Assembly: GCA_002391105.1 (NCBI GenBank)
Contig: DGRT01000134.1
Location: forward strand, 5,315 to 13,505
DNA from: Lachnospiraceae bacterium UBA4381
Lineage (GTDB): Bacteria; Bacillota; Clostridia; Lachnospirales; Lachnospiraceae
DNA length: 8,191 nt
Direction: 5' to 3'
Shown here: piece after piece, positions 1-6,809 of the stretch
Numbering within the stretch: position 1 is the first letter of the stretch
Layout of the letters: each line of letters begins with the position of its first letter
Notes under the pieces: generated by a model
Seen by the model: only the letters and a program-made list of their open reading frames with translations
Databases searched by the model: none
Told to the model about the DNA's origin: nothing
Translations under genes and position numbers: made by a program

Positions 1-761
1 GCTTCCTTCATCTGACGGATCATAAGCTGACTGGACTCGTACCAGAAATCATAGTTACCTGCATATATCTGAATCTTACCATAATCCAGATCAGCAGTAT
101 GAGTACATACTTTATTCAGGAAATATCTGTCATGGCTGACAACTATAACTGTATTCTCAAAGTTAATCAGGAATTCCTCCAGCCAGGCAATAGCATCTAA
201 ATCCAGGTGGTTGGTAGGCTCATCCAGCAGAAGTACATCAGGATTACCAAAAAGCGCCTTGGCAAGAAGCACCTTAACCTTAAGGCTGTCCTCCAGATCT
301 CCCATCTGCATATAATGATACTGCGTATCAACACCAAGTCCATTCAGAAGCGTTGCTGCATCGACCTCAGCGTTCCATCCGTCCATCTCAGCAAACTCCG
401 CCTCAAGCTCAGAAGCTCTTACTCCATCTTCATCAGAAAAGTCTTCCTTTGCATAGATAGCATCCTTTTCCTTCATTATGTCATACAGCCTCTTATTACC
501 CATAATAACTGTATCCATAACCGGATACTCATCATATTTAAAATGGTCCTGTTCAAGAACAGACAGTCTCTCCCCCGGATCCATAGTCACATCACCTGTT
601 GTTGATTCCAGTTCTCCTGAGAGTATCTTCAGGAAGGTTGACTTTCCCGCACCATTTGCACCGATCAGTCCATAACAGTTCCCCGGTGAAAATGTGATAT
701 TTACCTCCTCAAACAGAGCCTTCTTTCCGAATCTCAGTGATACATTATTTGCACTTATCAT
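1..761 (-). CDS. ybiT: ABC-F family ATPase, YbiT-like (N-terminal part, runs off left edge)
   Basis: The 253 visible codons encode the first nucleotide-binding domain of a soluble ABC-F protein; this family has two ATPase domains, no membrane segments, and acts on the ribosome. Visible motifs are Walker A GANGAGKST (34-42), Walker B LLLDEP (177-182) followed by TNHLD, and the H-loop SHDR (209-212). Residues 219-237 (CTHTADLDYG...YAGNYD) strongly recall the YbiT branch. The ABC signature is degenerate: GDLEDSLKVKVLLAKALF (154-171) where LSGGE is usual. As I recall E. coli YbiT, its first domain is also degenerate here, so this is probably a family trait and not decay. The linker and second domain lie outside the window. 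The ATG at 761 is preceded by GAGGAGA at good spacing. It is the last visible gene of the leftward run, 81 bp after the DUF1836 gene. The ABC-F call is near certain; the YbiT subgroup is likely. An antibiotic-resistance role is not indicated. Confidence 0.9.
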   Translation of the reverse strand, partial: MISANNVSLRFGKKALFEEVNITFSPGNCYGLIGANGAGKSTFLKILSGELESTTGDVTMDPGERLSVLEQDHFKYDEYPVMDTVIMGNKRLYDIMKEKDAIYAKEDFSDEDGVRASELEAEFAEMDGWNAEVDAATLLNGLGVDTQYHYMQMGDLEDSLKVKVLLAKALFGNPDVLLLDEPTNHLDLDAIAWLEEFLINFENTVIVVSHDRYFLNKVCTHTADLDYGKIQIYAGNYDFWYESSQLMIRQMKE

Positions 762-850
762 ATCTTTCTCTCCTCGTATAATCTGACGTTTCCGTCTGGG
801 GAACATTCCCTCCGGCAAAACAATTTATCCCATATACAGCCATTAGTCAA
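762..850 (-). promoter_or_regulatory. Possible internal promoter and leader of the ABC-F gene
   Basis: On the minus strand, TTGACT (845-850), overlapping the stop codon of the DUF1836 gene, sits 17 bp from TAAATT (822-827). That is a 5/6 match at -35 and a 4/6 match at -10. The predicted start near 815 would give a leader of about 54 nt. This leader carries two small inverted repeats, GGGAA/TTCCC (799-803 and 806-810) and GACG/CGTC (785-788 and 793-796), before the ribosome binding site. The promoter is plausible; the hairpins are too short to call functional. No run of T follows them in the direction of transcription, so they are not an intrinsic terminator. Confidence 0.35.
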
Positions 851-1475
851 GCTCATCTATGAGTTTTTCTATAAGTCTTTTCTTACTATAGACATCATAT
901 CCCAGCATGAAGATATAAAGCATCTGTTTCAGCCTCTCATCGTCCATATCCGAAAGCTTCTTCTCAGTAATCTGGGATGCTTTTATAACACTTTCTTCAA
1001 TATTAAAATACTGGGTTTTCTCCATTTCAAAGGTTTTCTGATATATATCATAAAGCATGTCATCAGTTATATCTTCTTTCATAAGGGGTTCCATGAGTTT
1101 TAATATGTCACTGATGCTCATAACATTTTTCATATAATAAATATATATCAGAAATATAAGATGCTTTCTGGAATATCTTTTCTTTACAGGCGGAGGCATC
1201 ATCTTGTTCTTGGTATAATTATTGATCATGGTCTTCGTCAGAGTTTTTTCCTCCTCACTGCGAAGGTTGCTGCGAAGATGCTCCTCCATAAAGGAAGTCA
1301 CCTGCTCCATGAACATCTCTTCATCCGGAATATCCTCCGGAACTATAAAATCCAGACTGAGCTTCTCCCTTATTTCTTTTTTATTGTCTTTAGGATCTTT
1401 CATTGATTTATCACTCAAGCTTTCCACGGTTCCTTTCTTATCAGTAAGGTCACTCTTCTTTCTCTTCCTGATCAT
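843..1475 (-). CDS. DUF1836 (YkrK-like) family protein, function unknown
   Basis: With the chosen start the protein has 210 residues. Its N-terminus (1-35) is rich in Lys, Asp and Ser and looks unstructured. Residues 78-115 (TLTKTMINNYTKNKMMPPPVKKRYSRKHL...) are the recognisable DUF1836 segment. This reads like a MerR-type helix-turn-helix, in which an 'INNY...PPP..KRYSR.HL' pattern marks the recognition region, so DNA binding is a reasonable inference but not shown. The remainder is predicted helical and acidic, with no signal peptide or membrane segment. The start is uncertain. ATG codons lie at 1475 and 1487 and a TTG at 1505, none with a clear Shine-Dalgarno. I chose 1475 because it gives the shortest overlap (26 bp) with the upstream CNNM gene, suggesting translational coupling. 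A shorter form starting at GTG 1427 or TTG 1418 cannot be excluded. The stop at 843 is clear. Confidence 0.75.
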   Translation of the reverse strand: MIRKRKKSDLTDKKGTVESLSDKSMKDPKDNKKEIREKLSLDFIVPEDIPDEEMFMEQVTSFMEEHLRSNLRSEEEKTLTKTMINNYTKNKMMPPPVKKRYSRKHLIFLIYIYYMKNVMSISDILKLMEPLMKEDITDDMLYDIYQKTFEMEKTQYFNIEESVIKASQITEKKLSDMDDERLKQMLYIFMLGYDVYSKKRLIEKLIDELD

Positions 1476-2742
1476 TTGGCTCAACATAAAGCTCAACCCG
1501 TTCAATACGATTCTTCACGAATGACAGGCATTTGATCGTTACATTATCTGTTTTAACTATATCTCCCTCTTCCGGAAGCTTATCCAGCAGTTCTATCATC
1601 AGACCGCCTATTGTGTCATAATTCTCAGATTCAAGAGAAGCGCCAATGATACCACTAAGATCATCAAGTCTTGCTGAACCATCTACATCAAAATGGCCAT
1701 TTCCAAGATCGCGGATATTCTCATTTTCACTTTCATCATATTCGTCTCTGATTTCTCCCACAATTTCCTCCACAAGGTCCTCCATGGTTATAAGACCAGC
1801 CGTGATACCATATTCGTCCAGAACTATACACATAGTTACAGACTTGCCCTTCATATCCTCAAATATCTTCGCCGTCTTCTGATACTCATATACAAATACA
1901 GGCTCTCGCATGATATCCCGTACATTTATCTCTCCCTGACCGGTTCTGATTCTGGTCAGCAGCAGATCCTTCACATACAGGATTCCAATAATATGATCCC
2001 TGGACTGCTCATACACAGGAATCCTCGAATAGTTTTCCTCCTGTATAATATCCAGAAGCTCCTCGTAGGGCGCCTCCACATCAATGCAGACCATATCTGT
2101 TCTTGGAATCATCACATCCTTGGATACCGCATCTCCAAAATCCACCACACTTCGGATCATTTCCTTTTCAGAATCCTCGATAACACCCTCTTCACTGCTC
2201 ACATCAACTATCTTAAGCAGCTCACTCTCTGTCATCTGGTCAGGATTCTTATCCGGATCAACACGGAGTATCCAGAATATTCCTCTGCAGATCTTATCGA
2301 GCAGCCATATAACCGGTGTGAGAATAAACATCAGTATAAATACAGGTCTGGAAAATATAAGTGATAAGGTAAGATTATTAACTGATGCAATAGTTTTCGG
2401 CGTTATCTCTCCGAAGATAAGCACAAAAAATGTAAGCAGACCTGTAGCATATCCTACAAATCTGCTTCCAAAAAGATTAGTACAAAGCACTGTTGCCAGA
2501 GCAGATGCCGAAATATTAACGATATTATTTCCTATTAAAATAGTAGAGAGAAGCTTCGAAGAATCCTCTCTCATCTTTATAACTCTTGTCGCAGCGCGGG
2601 CTCTTCTGCCGCCCTCATCCACAACAGTCCTGAGCTTATTCAGACTCACAGTAGTAAGTGCCGTTTCTGCCGACGAGAAAAATCCCGACAGCACCAGCAG
2701 TATTACAAGCGTTACCAGCTCTATAATGACACCGGGGTCCAC
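1450..2742 (-). CDS. CNNM/CorC (HlyC) family membrane protein with CBS pair
   Basis: This 430-residue protein has the full domain order of the family. An N-terminal CNNM (DUF21) membrane domain covers about 1-160, with the motif GFFSSAETAL (20-29), hydrophobic helices near 5-21, 98-112 and 130-150, and GEITPKTIA (111-119). A CBS pair covers about 210-332 (MIPRTDMVCID at 211-221, second CBS with CIVLDEYG at 305-312). A CorC_HlyC C-terminal domain covers about 345-420. Relatives are linked to magnesium or cobalt efflux, with CBS domains sensing nucleotides or Mg-ATP. The older 'hemolysin' label is not supported functionally. The start is GTG at 2742. The preceding AAAGGAG overlaps the stop of the YerC-like gene and lies about 11 nt from the GTG, slightly far. 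The intergenic gap is 8 bp, so coupled translation is likely. Length is normal and no inactivating change is visible. The transported ion cannot be read from sequence. Confidence 0.92.
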   Translation of the reverse strand: MDPGVIIELVTLVILLVLSGFFSSAETALTTVSLNKLRTVVDEGGRRARAATRVIKMREDSSKLLSTILIGNNIVNISASALATVLCTNLFGSRFVGYATGLLTFFVLIFGEITPKTIASVNNLTLSLIFSRPVFILMFILTPVIWLLDKICRGIFWILRVDPDKNPDQMTESELLKIVDVSSEEGVIEDSEKEMIRSVVDFGDAVSKDVMIPRTDMVCIDVEAPYEELLDIIQEENYSRIPVYEQSRDHIIGILYVKDLLLTRIRTGQGEINVRDIMREPVFVYEYQKTAKIFEDMKGKSVTMCIVLDEYGITAGLITMEDLVEEIVGEIRDEYDESENENIRDLGNGHFDVDGSARLDDLSGIIGASLESENYDTIGGLMIELLDKLPEEGDIVKTDNVTIKCLSFVKNRIERVELYVEPNDQEEKEE

Positions 2743-2750
2743 CAGCTATA

Positions 2751-3077
2751 TCACTCCTTTTTATCATCTATATCAGAATCCGGATCCTTCTTAATCCCCA
2801 TTCTATCAAAAACAAAATCACAACTGCCATTTCCATAGCTAAGAAATCTGTTTACCCTGCTTATAGTCGCAGTTGATGCACCGGTTTTCTTTGCTATCTC
2901 TATATATGTATTATTCTGATGCAGAAGCTTCGCCACTTCAAATCTCTCAGCTATCGAAAGTATCTCATTGGCAGTACAGATATCTTCAAAAAAACTGTAG
3001 AACTCTTCTCTGTTCTCAAGTGTCATAATCGCATCAAACAAATCATTTACAGCTTCCGTCTTAATGGTTTTCGCCAT
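2751..3077 (-). CDS. yerC: YerC/YecD family TrpR-related DNA-binding protein
   Basis: This 108-residue protein matches the TrpR-like YerC/YecD family in length and in its all-helical layout. The helix-turn-helix is visible at about 57-78 (TYIEIAKKTGASTATISRVN), preceded by the family's AERFEVAKLL segment (43-52). The C-terminal tail (95-108) is highly charged. It is expected to be a cytoplasmic DNA-binding protein related to the tryptophan repressor fold, but tryptophan is not known to be its ligand and its targets cannot be inferred here. The ATG at 3077 has AGGAG directly abutting it, which is too close, while GAGAGG about 8 nt upstream is better placed. The gene begins 13 bp after the amylase stop and ends 8 bp before the CNNM start, so it is almost certainly in the same transcript. 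It might act on the nearby amylase promoter; that is speculation. Confidence 0.88.
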   Translation of the reverse strand: MAKTIKTEAVNDLFDAIMTLENREEFYSFFEDICTANEILSIAERFEVAKLLHQNNTYIEIAKKTGASTATISRVNRFLSYGNGSCDFVFDRMGIKKDPDSDIDDKKE

Positions 3078-3090
3078 CTCCTAACCCTCT

Positions 3091-4548
3091 CTATCTGGCC
3101 GGCTCTTTCTGAATCCATACAGCCACATCGCCCCTGTTTACGTAGAATTCACCACATCCATATTCATCTATCTTGATGTTATACTTTGCATTACCCATAG
3201 CATCAGAGAAATGCTTTCCTGCAAACTTCTGACCGACATACATTCTCTTGGTTCCGCCCTTGCCGTCAGATATAACTACAGCAAGTCCGGAATCCTTATG
3301 CTCATCATCACCCTCTCTGGTCCAGCCGATACAGTCCGGATCATCGAAATAATCATGCTGGATTCCATAAGCCCTGGTCTTACGAAGCTTCATCAGCTTA
3401 TCAAGAAGAGTCTTCTTGGATTTAACCTTATCATGCGGAATCCCCTTATAATCTCCATAAAATACACATGGATAGCCTTCCTGTCTCAGAAGGATTATAG
3501 CATATGCCATAGGCTTGAACCAGTCCTCAACAAAGGACTCCAGACTCTGCCCCGGCTGTGTATCATGGTTATCAACAAATGTAACTGCCTTTACCGGCTC
3601 TCTGACCATAAGTGTATTATTCAGTATGGTTCGGAGATCATATGCTCCGCCAGCCTTGGAGCAATGATACAGATTATAATGTAGAGGAACATCAAAAAGC
3701 GACGCCTCCAGTCTTATCTCATCAAGATAATGAAGAAGCTTCCCTACATCTCCACTGAAATATTCTCCAACAGTAAAGAGCTCTTTTCCGGTCTGTTCTC
3801 TTACCGTATGAAGAAAATCTCTATAGAAGGATGCAGGTATATGCTTAATGGCATCCAGCCTAAGTCCATCTACACCGGTAGTTTCGATGTACCAGACTGC
3901 CCATCTGACCAGCTCATCATAGACCTCTCTGTTCTCAAAGTCTATGTCCGCTCCCATCAGATAGTCATAGTTTCCTTTTTCTTCATCAACCTCTTTACTC
4001 CATTCTTTTCCTGCAAACTTAAAAATTGACTTTTTAAGATTATCCTGATCCCAGTCTATTCCGTCAAAATGAGTCCAGTTCCAGGTAAAATCAGAATACT
4101 TGCCTTTTCTGCCGGGGAATGTAAACTTAGTCCATGCTCCTATAGTCTTTCCCTCTCCAATCATCTGGTATCTGTTATTATCATTAAACTCATTTGCAGA
4201 AACCTCTTCAACCTCATCAGCACCCATCTTGTGATTGAGAACGATGTCGGCATATACATTTATTCCGACAGCATGAAGAGCCTCTATCGCATCTATATAC
4301 TGTTTTTTGGTTCCATACTTGGTTCTTACAGTACCCTTCTGGTTGAACTCCCCAAGATCATACAGATCATATACGCCATAGCCTGTATCCTCTACTCCTG
4401 CAGCCCCCTTATATGCCGGTGGAAGCCAGAGGGAAGTAACTCCAACCTTAGCAAGCTTCTGGGCATCCTTCTTAAGTGAAGCCCAAAGAGCCGGCTCGCT
4501 TTTCATATACCACTCAAAATACTGCATCATCAAACCATTATCTACCAT
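3091..4548 (-). CDS. Cytoplasmic alpha-amylase, GH13 subfamily 5 type
   Basis: The protein has 485 residues and should hydrolyse internal alpha-1,4 bonds of starch, glycogen or maltodextrins. All four GH13 conserved regions are present: DIVLNH (101-106), GLRLDAIKHI (228-237) with nucleophile Asp232, VGEY (260-263) with acid/base Glu262, and FVDNHDT (324-330) with Asp329. The numbering runs one residue ahead of Bacillus licheniformis amylase (D231, E261, D328), and the surrounding residues (YLMGADIDFEN, 196-205) also fit that subfamily. Calcium ligands equivalent to Asn105, Asp201 and His236 appear kept. Residues from about 390 form the C-terminal beta domain. There is no signal peptide, so it is probably intracellular, like E. 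coli AmyA. The ATG at 4548 is chosen because AGGAGG lies 5 nt upstream. A TTG 84 bp further upstream opens the frame earlier but lies in the promoter. It heads a leftward gene run. Confidence 0.95.
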   Translation of the reverse strand: MVDNGLMMQYFEWYMKSEPALWASLKKDAQKLAKVGVTSLWLPPAYKGAAGVEDTGYGVYDLYDLGEFNQKGTVRTKYGTKKQYIDAIEALHAVGINVYADIVLNHKMGADEVEEVSANEFNDNNRYQMIGEGKTIGAWTKFTFPGRKGKYSDFTWNWTHFDGIDWDQDNLKKSIFKFAGKEWSKEVDEEKGNYDYLMGADIDFENREVYDELVRWAVWYIETTGVDGLRLDAIKHIPASFYRDFLHTVREQTGKELFTVGEYFSGDVGKLLHYLDEIRLEASLFDVPLHYNLYHCSKAGGAYDLRTILNNTLMVREPVKAVTFVDNHDTQPGQSLESFVEDWFKPMAYAIILLRQEGYPCVFYGDYKGIPHDKVKSKKTLLDKLMKLRKTRAYGIQHDYFDDPDCIGWTREGDDEHKDSGLAVVISDGKGGTKRMYVGQKFAGKHFSDAMGNAKYNIKIDEYGCGEFYVNRGDVAVWIQKEPAR

Positions 4549-4553
4549 TTCAG

Positions 4554-4559
4554 CCTCCT
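4554..4559 (-). promoter_or_regulatory. Ribosome binding site of the amylase gene
   Basis: AGGAGG on the minus strand is separated from the ATG at 4548 by CTGAA. This perfect site fixes the start and rules out the longer reading frame that begins at TTG 4632. Confidence 0.9.
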
Positions 4560-4582
4560 GTAAGTTGAACTCTACCAAATCA

Positions 4583-4595
4583 GTTGTGATACAAC
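4583..4595. repeat. Inverted repeat at the predicted amylase transcription start (operator candidate)
   Basis: GTTGT-GAT-ACAAC is a perfect 5-bp inverted repeat with a 3-bp centre. It covers the predicted start site and first transcribed bases of the amylase promoter. A position over +1 is typical of repressor operators, but the arms are short and the sequence does not match the cre (CcpA) or MalR consensus as I know them. It could equally be a chance palindrome. Confidence 0.3.
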
Positions 4596-4600
4596 CTCTG

Positions 4601-4629
4601 ATTATACATGAATTTATTTTTATCTTCAA
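4601..4629 (-). promoter_or_regulatory. Sigma-A-type promoter of the amylase gene run
   Basis: On the minus strand, TTGAAG (4624-4629) and a perfect TATAAT (4601-4606) are separated by exactly 17 bp. The -10 is also directly preceded by TG. Transcription should start near 4594, giving a leader of about 45 nt before the amylase ATG. This is the best promoter in the window and probably drives amylase, the YerC-like gene, the CNNM gene and the DUF1836 gene. Confidence 0.75.
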
Positions 4630-4655
4630 CAACTATCGATTTTTCAAAGAAAAGA

Positions 4656-4664
4656 TGATATACT
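4656..4664 (+). promoter_or_regulatory. Extended -10 promoter of the HD-domain gene
   Basis: TGATATACT matches the extended -10 pattern TGnTATAaT with one substitution. The -35 region 17 bp upstream (4636-4641, TCGATT) is poor, as is common for extended -10 promoters. Transcription would begin near 4671, giving a leader of about 80 nt before the TTG start. It points away from the amylase promoter, so the two share about 60 bp of control DNA. Confidence 0.5.
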
Positions 4665-4671
4665 AGCGTTG

Positions 4672-4704
4672 CTATTTATGGTATTCTGAGTTAACCATGA
4701 ATAG
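4672..4704. repeat. 11-bp inverted repeat in the leader of the HD-domain gene
   Basis: CTATTTATGGT (4672-4682) and ACCATGAATAG (4694-4704) pair over 11 positions around an 11-nt loop. The only non-Watson-Crick position is T4677/G4699, which is a G-U pair in RNA. It begins almost exactly at the predicted transcription start of the HD gene and lies upstream of the amylase promoter. No T-run follows it, so it is not an intrinsic terminator. It could be a 5' stabilising hairpin or a protein-binding site. Confidence 0.45.
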
Positions 4705-4738
4705 AAGCATACATCGCTGACATATGAGATATTTCCAT

Positions 4739-4744
4739 AGGAGG
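4739..4744 (+). promoter_or_regulatory. Ribosome binding site that sets a TTG start for the HD-domain gene
   Basis: AGGAGG is followed by 6 nt (CTCAAC) and then TTG at 4751, in frame with the HD protein. The in-frame ATG at 4724 has no Shine-Dalgarno and would place this AGGAGG inside the coding region as Arg-Arg codons, so the TTG is preferred. Confidence 0.75.
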
Positions 4745-4750
4745 CTCAAC

Positions 4751-5266
4751 TTGAGAACTATATGCACTAATCCGGAAATAATAAAGCTTGTATATAAATA
4801 CGGCGCAGACATAATCGATGATTCAAGGTTTGAGAAGGAAAAGGCGTTCATACAGCATGGCTCCACAACTACTCATCATCACTCTCTCGCTGTAGCATAT
4901 GTAAGTGTTTATTTTGCACTGAGGAGCAAGAAGAATATTGATATGAGGAGTCTCATAAGAGGAGCTCTCCTTCATGACTACTTCCTGTATGACTGGCACG
5001 ACAAGTCCGAGAATCATTCAGTTCACGGCTTCACCCACGCCAGACAGTCCCTTAAAAATGCAAGAAGAGACTTTCCCATCAACAGGACTGAAGCAGATAT
5101 AATATTCTGTCACATGTTTCCTCTTAATCTAACCAGATTCCCAAGAACCACCGAGGGCAGAATAGTATGTATGGCTGACAAGCTGTGTGCCGGTGCGGAA
5201 ACAGCTTCACTTGCGAACTTTGTTAATTACGAATACCGCCTTATAGCACTAAGGGACAGTTTATAA
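4751..5266 (+). CDS. HD-domain phosphohydrolase-like protein
   Basis: From the TTG start the protein has 171 residues. It carries HD-superfamily metal-binding features in order: His44 in TTTHHHSLAV (39-48), the HD doublet His75-Asp76 in GALLHDYFLYDWHD (71-84), His89, His92 and His96, His121 in CHMFPL (120-125), and Asp143 in CMADKLCA (140-147). The family hydrolyses phosphate esters or nucleotides with bound divalent metals, but the substrate here cannot be read from sequence. There is no signal peptide or membrane segment, so it should be cytoplasmic. It is divergent from the amylase. Citrate synthase follows 113 bp later on the same strand, and no clear terminator lies between, so readthrough is possible. 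An ATG-initiated form 9 residues longer (4724) is the alternative. The HD family assignment is firm and the biological role unknown. Confidence 0.85.
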   Translation: MRTICTNPEIIKLVYKYGADIIDDSRFEKEKAFIQHGSTTTHHHSLAVAYVSVYFALRSKKNIDMRSLIRGALLHDYFLYDWHDKSENHSVHGFTHARQSLKNARRDFPINRTEADIIFCHMFPLNLTRFPRTTEGRIVCMADKLCAGAETASLANFVNYEYRLIALRDSL

Positions 5267-5329
5267 AAAAACGCCAACTGCTTATAATCATTCTGCAGCA
5301 CAAACAAGATAATCTAAGTACAATATATT

Positions 5330-5335
5330 TATAAT
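5330..5335 (+). promoter_or_regulatory. Possible -10 element of the citrate synthase promoter
   Basis: A perfect TATAAT lies 44 bp before the citrate synthase ATG, in an AT-rich stretch of the 113-bp gap after the HD gene. No good -35 is present at 16-18 bp. The hexamers CTAAGT (5314-5319) and ACTTAG (5349-5354) form an inverted repeat flanking it. The -10 alone is weak evidence in AT-rich DNA. The ribosome binding site AAGGAG (5366-5371) is clear. Confidence 0.35.
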
Positions 5336-5379
5336 AGAATCCGCAGCCACTTAGGTCATGCGATCAAGGAGAGTATATC

Positions 5380-6747
5380 ATGCCGGAATTTACCGCAAAT
5401 ACCGCAGCCAGAGAGATACATAAGCTTTCAGAGCTGTGCGAAAAAAGTAACAAAATAGACCCGGAGCTTTACGATGTATATCAGGTCAAACGAGGTCTCC
5501 GGGAGCCAAATGGTAAGGGTGTCCTTACCGGACTTACAGAGATTTCCACTGTAAACGGCTCCAGACAGGAAAATGGAGAGATCATCCCCATCGAAGGAGA
5601 ACTCAGATACAGAGGAATCGACATCAGGGAGCTTGTCAAAGGATTTACAAACAGCCATCGTTTTGGTTTTGAGGAAACAGTATATCTGCTTCTCTTCGGA
5701 AGTCTTCCGAATCCACAGGAGCTGGAGAAATTCCAGGCACTTCTTGGCTTTAGCAGAAAGCTGCCCAACGACTTCATAGAGGATGTACTTCTCAAATCCC
5801 CTACCAGAGATATAATGAATGCCATGGCTCAGGCTGTTCTTGCCATGAATGCATATGATAAGCACGCCGATGATATATCCATAACCAATGTACTCAGGCA
5901 GAGTATCAATCTTATAGCTACTCTTCCTATGATCGGAGTATATTCATATCTGTCCTACAGACATTTTCTACAGCGAAGAGGACTATATATCCATAATCCA
6001 AAGCCGGAGCTGTCAACCGCAGAAAATATCCTGCGTATGATAAGACAGGATAAAAAGTATGATCCTGCCGAAGCTCTTCTGCTGGATATGGCTCTTATAC
6101 TTCATGCCGAGCACGGCGGTGGTAACAATTCCACCTTTACTACTCATGTAGTAACCTCATCAGGAACTGATACCTACTCTTCCGTGGCCGCTTCGCTCTG
6201 CTCCCTCAAGGGTCCGAAGCACGGCGGTGCCAACATCAAAGCAAAGAAAATGTTTGATGATATAAAGGCAAATGTATCAGACTGGTATGATGATGAGGAA
6301 ATAGCCGCTTATCTGAAAAAGATACTTTCCGGAGAAGCATTTGACAGATCCGGACTTATATACGGAATGGGACATGCAGTTTACACCCTGTCCGATCCAA
6401 GAGCCCAGATACTTAAAAAATACACCCTTGCACTGGCTGAAAAAAACGGACGTGAAAATGAGGCTCATCTATACAAAACCGTGGAAAGACTGGCACCTGA
6501 GATAATCAATTCCAACAAGCAGACTCATAAGCCTGTCTGCATAAATATTGATTTCTACAGCGGCTTCGCATACAGCATGATGAATATCCCGGAGGAGTTC
6601 ATCACACCACTATTTGCTATATCCCGTATAGCTGGCTGGAGCGCGCACCGTATCGAGGAGCTGACAACCAAGGGAAGGATAATCAGACCTGCCTATATGT
6701 CAGTTGCCACAGATCAGGAATATGTTCCTATCACAGAAAGAAAATAA
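5380..6747 (+). CDS. gltA: Citrate synthase
   Basis: This 455-residue enzyme should condense oxaloacetate and acetyl-CoA to citrate in the cytoplasm. The catalytic triad expected from the pig and E. coli enzymes is present: His281 in GPKHGGAN (278-285), His332 in GMGHAVY (329-335) and Asp391 in NIDFYSG (389-395). The upstream LHAEHGGGNNSTF segment (241-253) corresponds to the conserved HxDHEGGN stretch, and RYRGIDI (76-82) is also typical. The N-terminus is about 40 residues longer than the shortest bacterial forms, and a full large domain is present. The ATG has AAGGAG 8 nt upstream. It is convergent with NADP-isocitrate dehydrogenase and shares a terminator with it. Together with aconitase the two would supply 2-oxoglutarate for glutamate. 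The fold makes 2-methylcitrate synthase the main alternative, but no propionate genes are near. The symbol could also be citZ by Bacillus naming. Confidence 0.95.
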   Translation: MPEFTANTAAREIHKLSELCEKSNKIDPELYDVYQVKRGLREPNGKGVLTGLTEISTVNGSRQENGEIIPIEGELRYRGIDIRELVKGFTNSHRFGFEETVYLLLFGSLPNPQELEKFQALLGFSRKLPNDFIEDVLLKSPTRDIMNAMAQAVLAMNAYDKHADDISITNVLRQSINLIATLPMIGVYSYLSYRHFLQRRGLYIHNPKPELSTAENILRMIRQDKKYDPAEALLLDMALILHAEHGGGNNSTFTTHVVTSSGTDTYSSVAASLCSLKGPKHGGANIKAKKMFDDIKANVSDWYDDEEIAAYLKKILSGEAFDRSGLIYGMGHAVYTLSDPRAQILKKYTLALAEKNGRENEAHLYKTVERLAPEIINSNKQTHKPVCINIDFYSGFAYSMMNIPEEFITPLFAISRIAGWSAHRIEELTTKGRIIRPAYMSVATDQEYVPITERK

Positions 6748-6809
6748 AAGCCTTCTGTCATGCAGCGCCTGAATACAAAACATTCTAATACAAAATATTA
6801 CATAATAAA

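Noticed and set aside
785..810. Two small hairpins after the DUF1836 gene as an intrinsic terminator
   Set aside because: The arms are only 4-5 bp with loops of 2-4 nt, and no T-run follows in the leftward direction.
1693..2364. 223-codon open frame on the plus strand
   Set aside because: It lies opposite the well-supported CNNM gene, its translation resembles no protein family and has biased composition, and it has no convincing ribosome binding site. It is a shadow frame.
4549..4632. Longer amylase reading frame starting at TTG 4632
   Set aside because: The extra 28 codons overlap the -10 of the predicted promoter, lack a ribosome binding site and do not look like a signal peptide. ATG 4548 has a perfect AGGAGG.
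4672..4866. 64-codon open frame on the minus strand upstream of the amylase
   Set aside because: It overlaps the start of the HD gene and the divergent control region, has no ribosome binding site seen and no recognisable content.
5267..5379. Terminator or riboswitch between the HD gene and citrate synthase
   Set aside because: The A-run at 5264-5270 is not preceded by a hairpin in the rightward direction, and only scattered 4-6 bp inverted repeats are present. The gap is too short and unstructured for a known riboswitch class.
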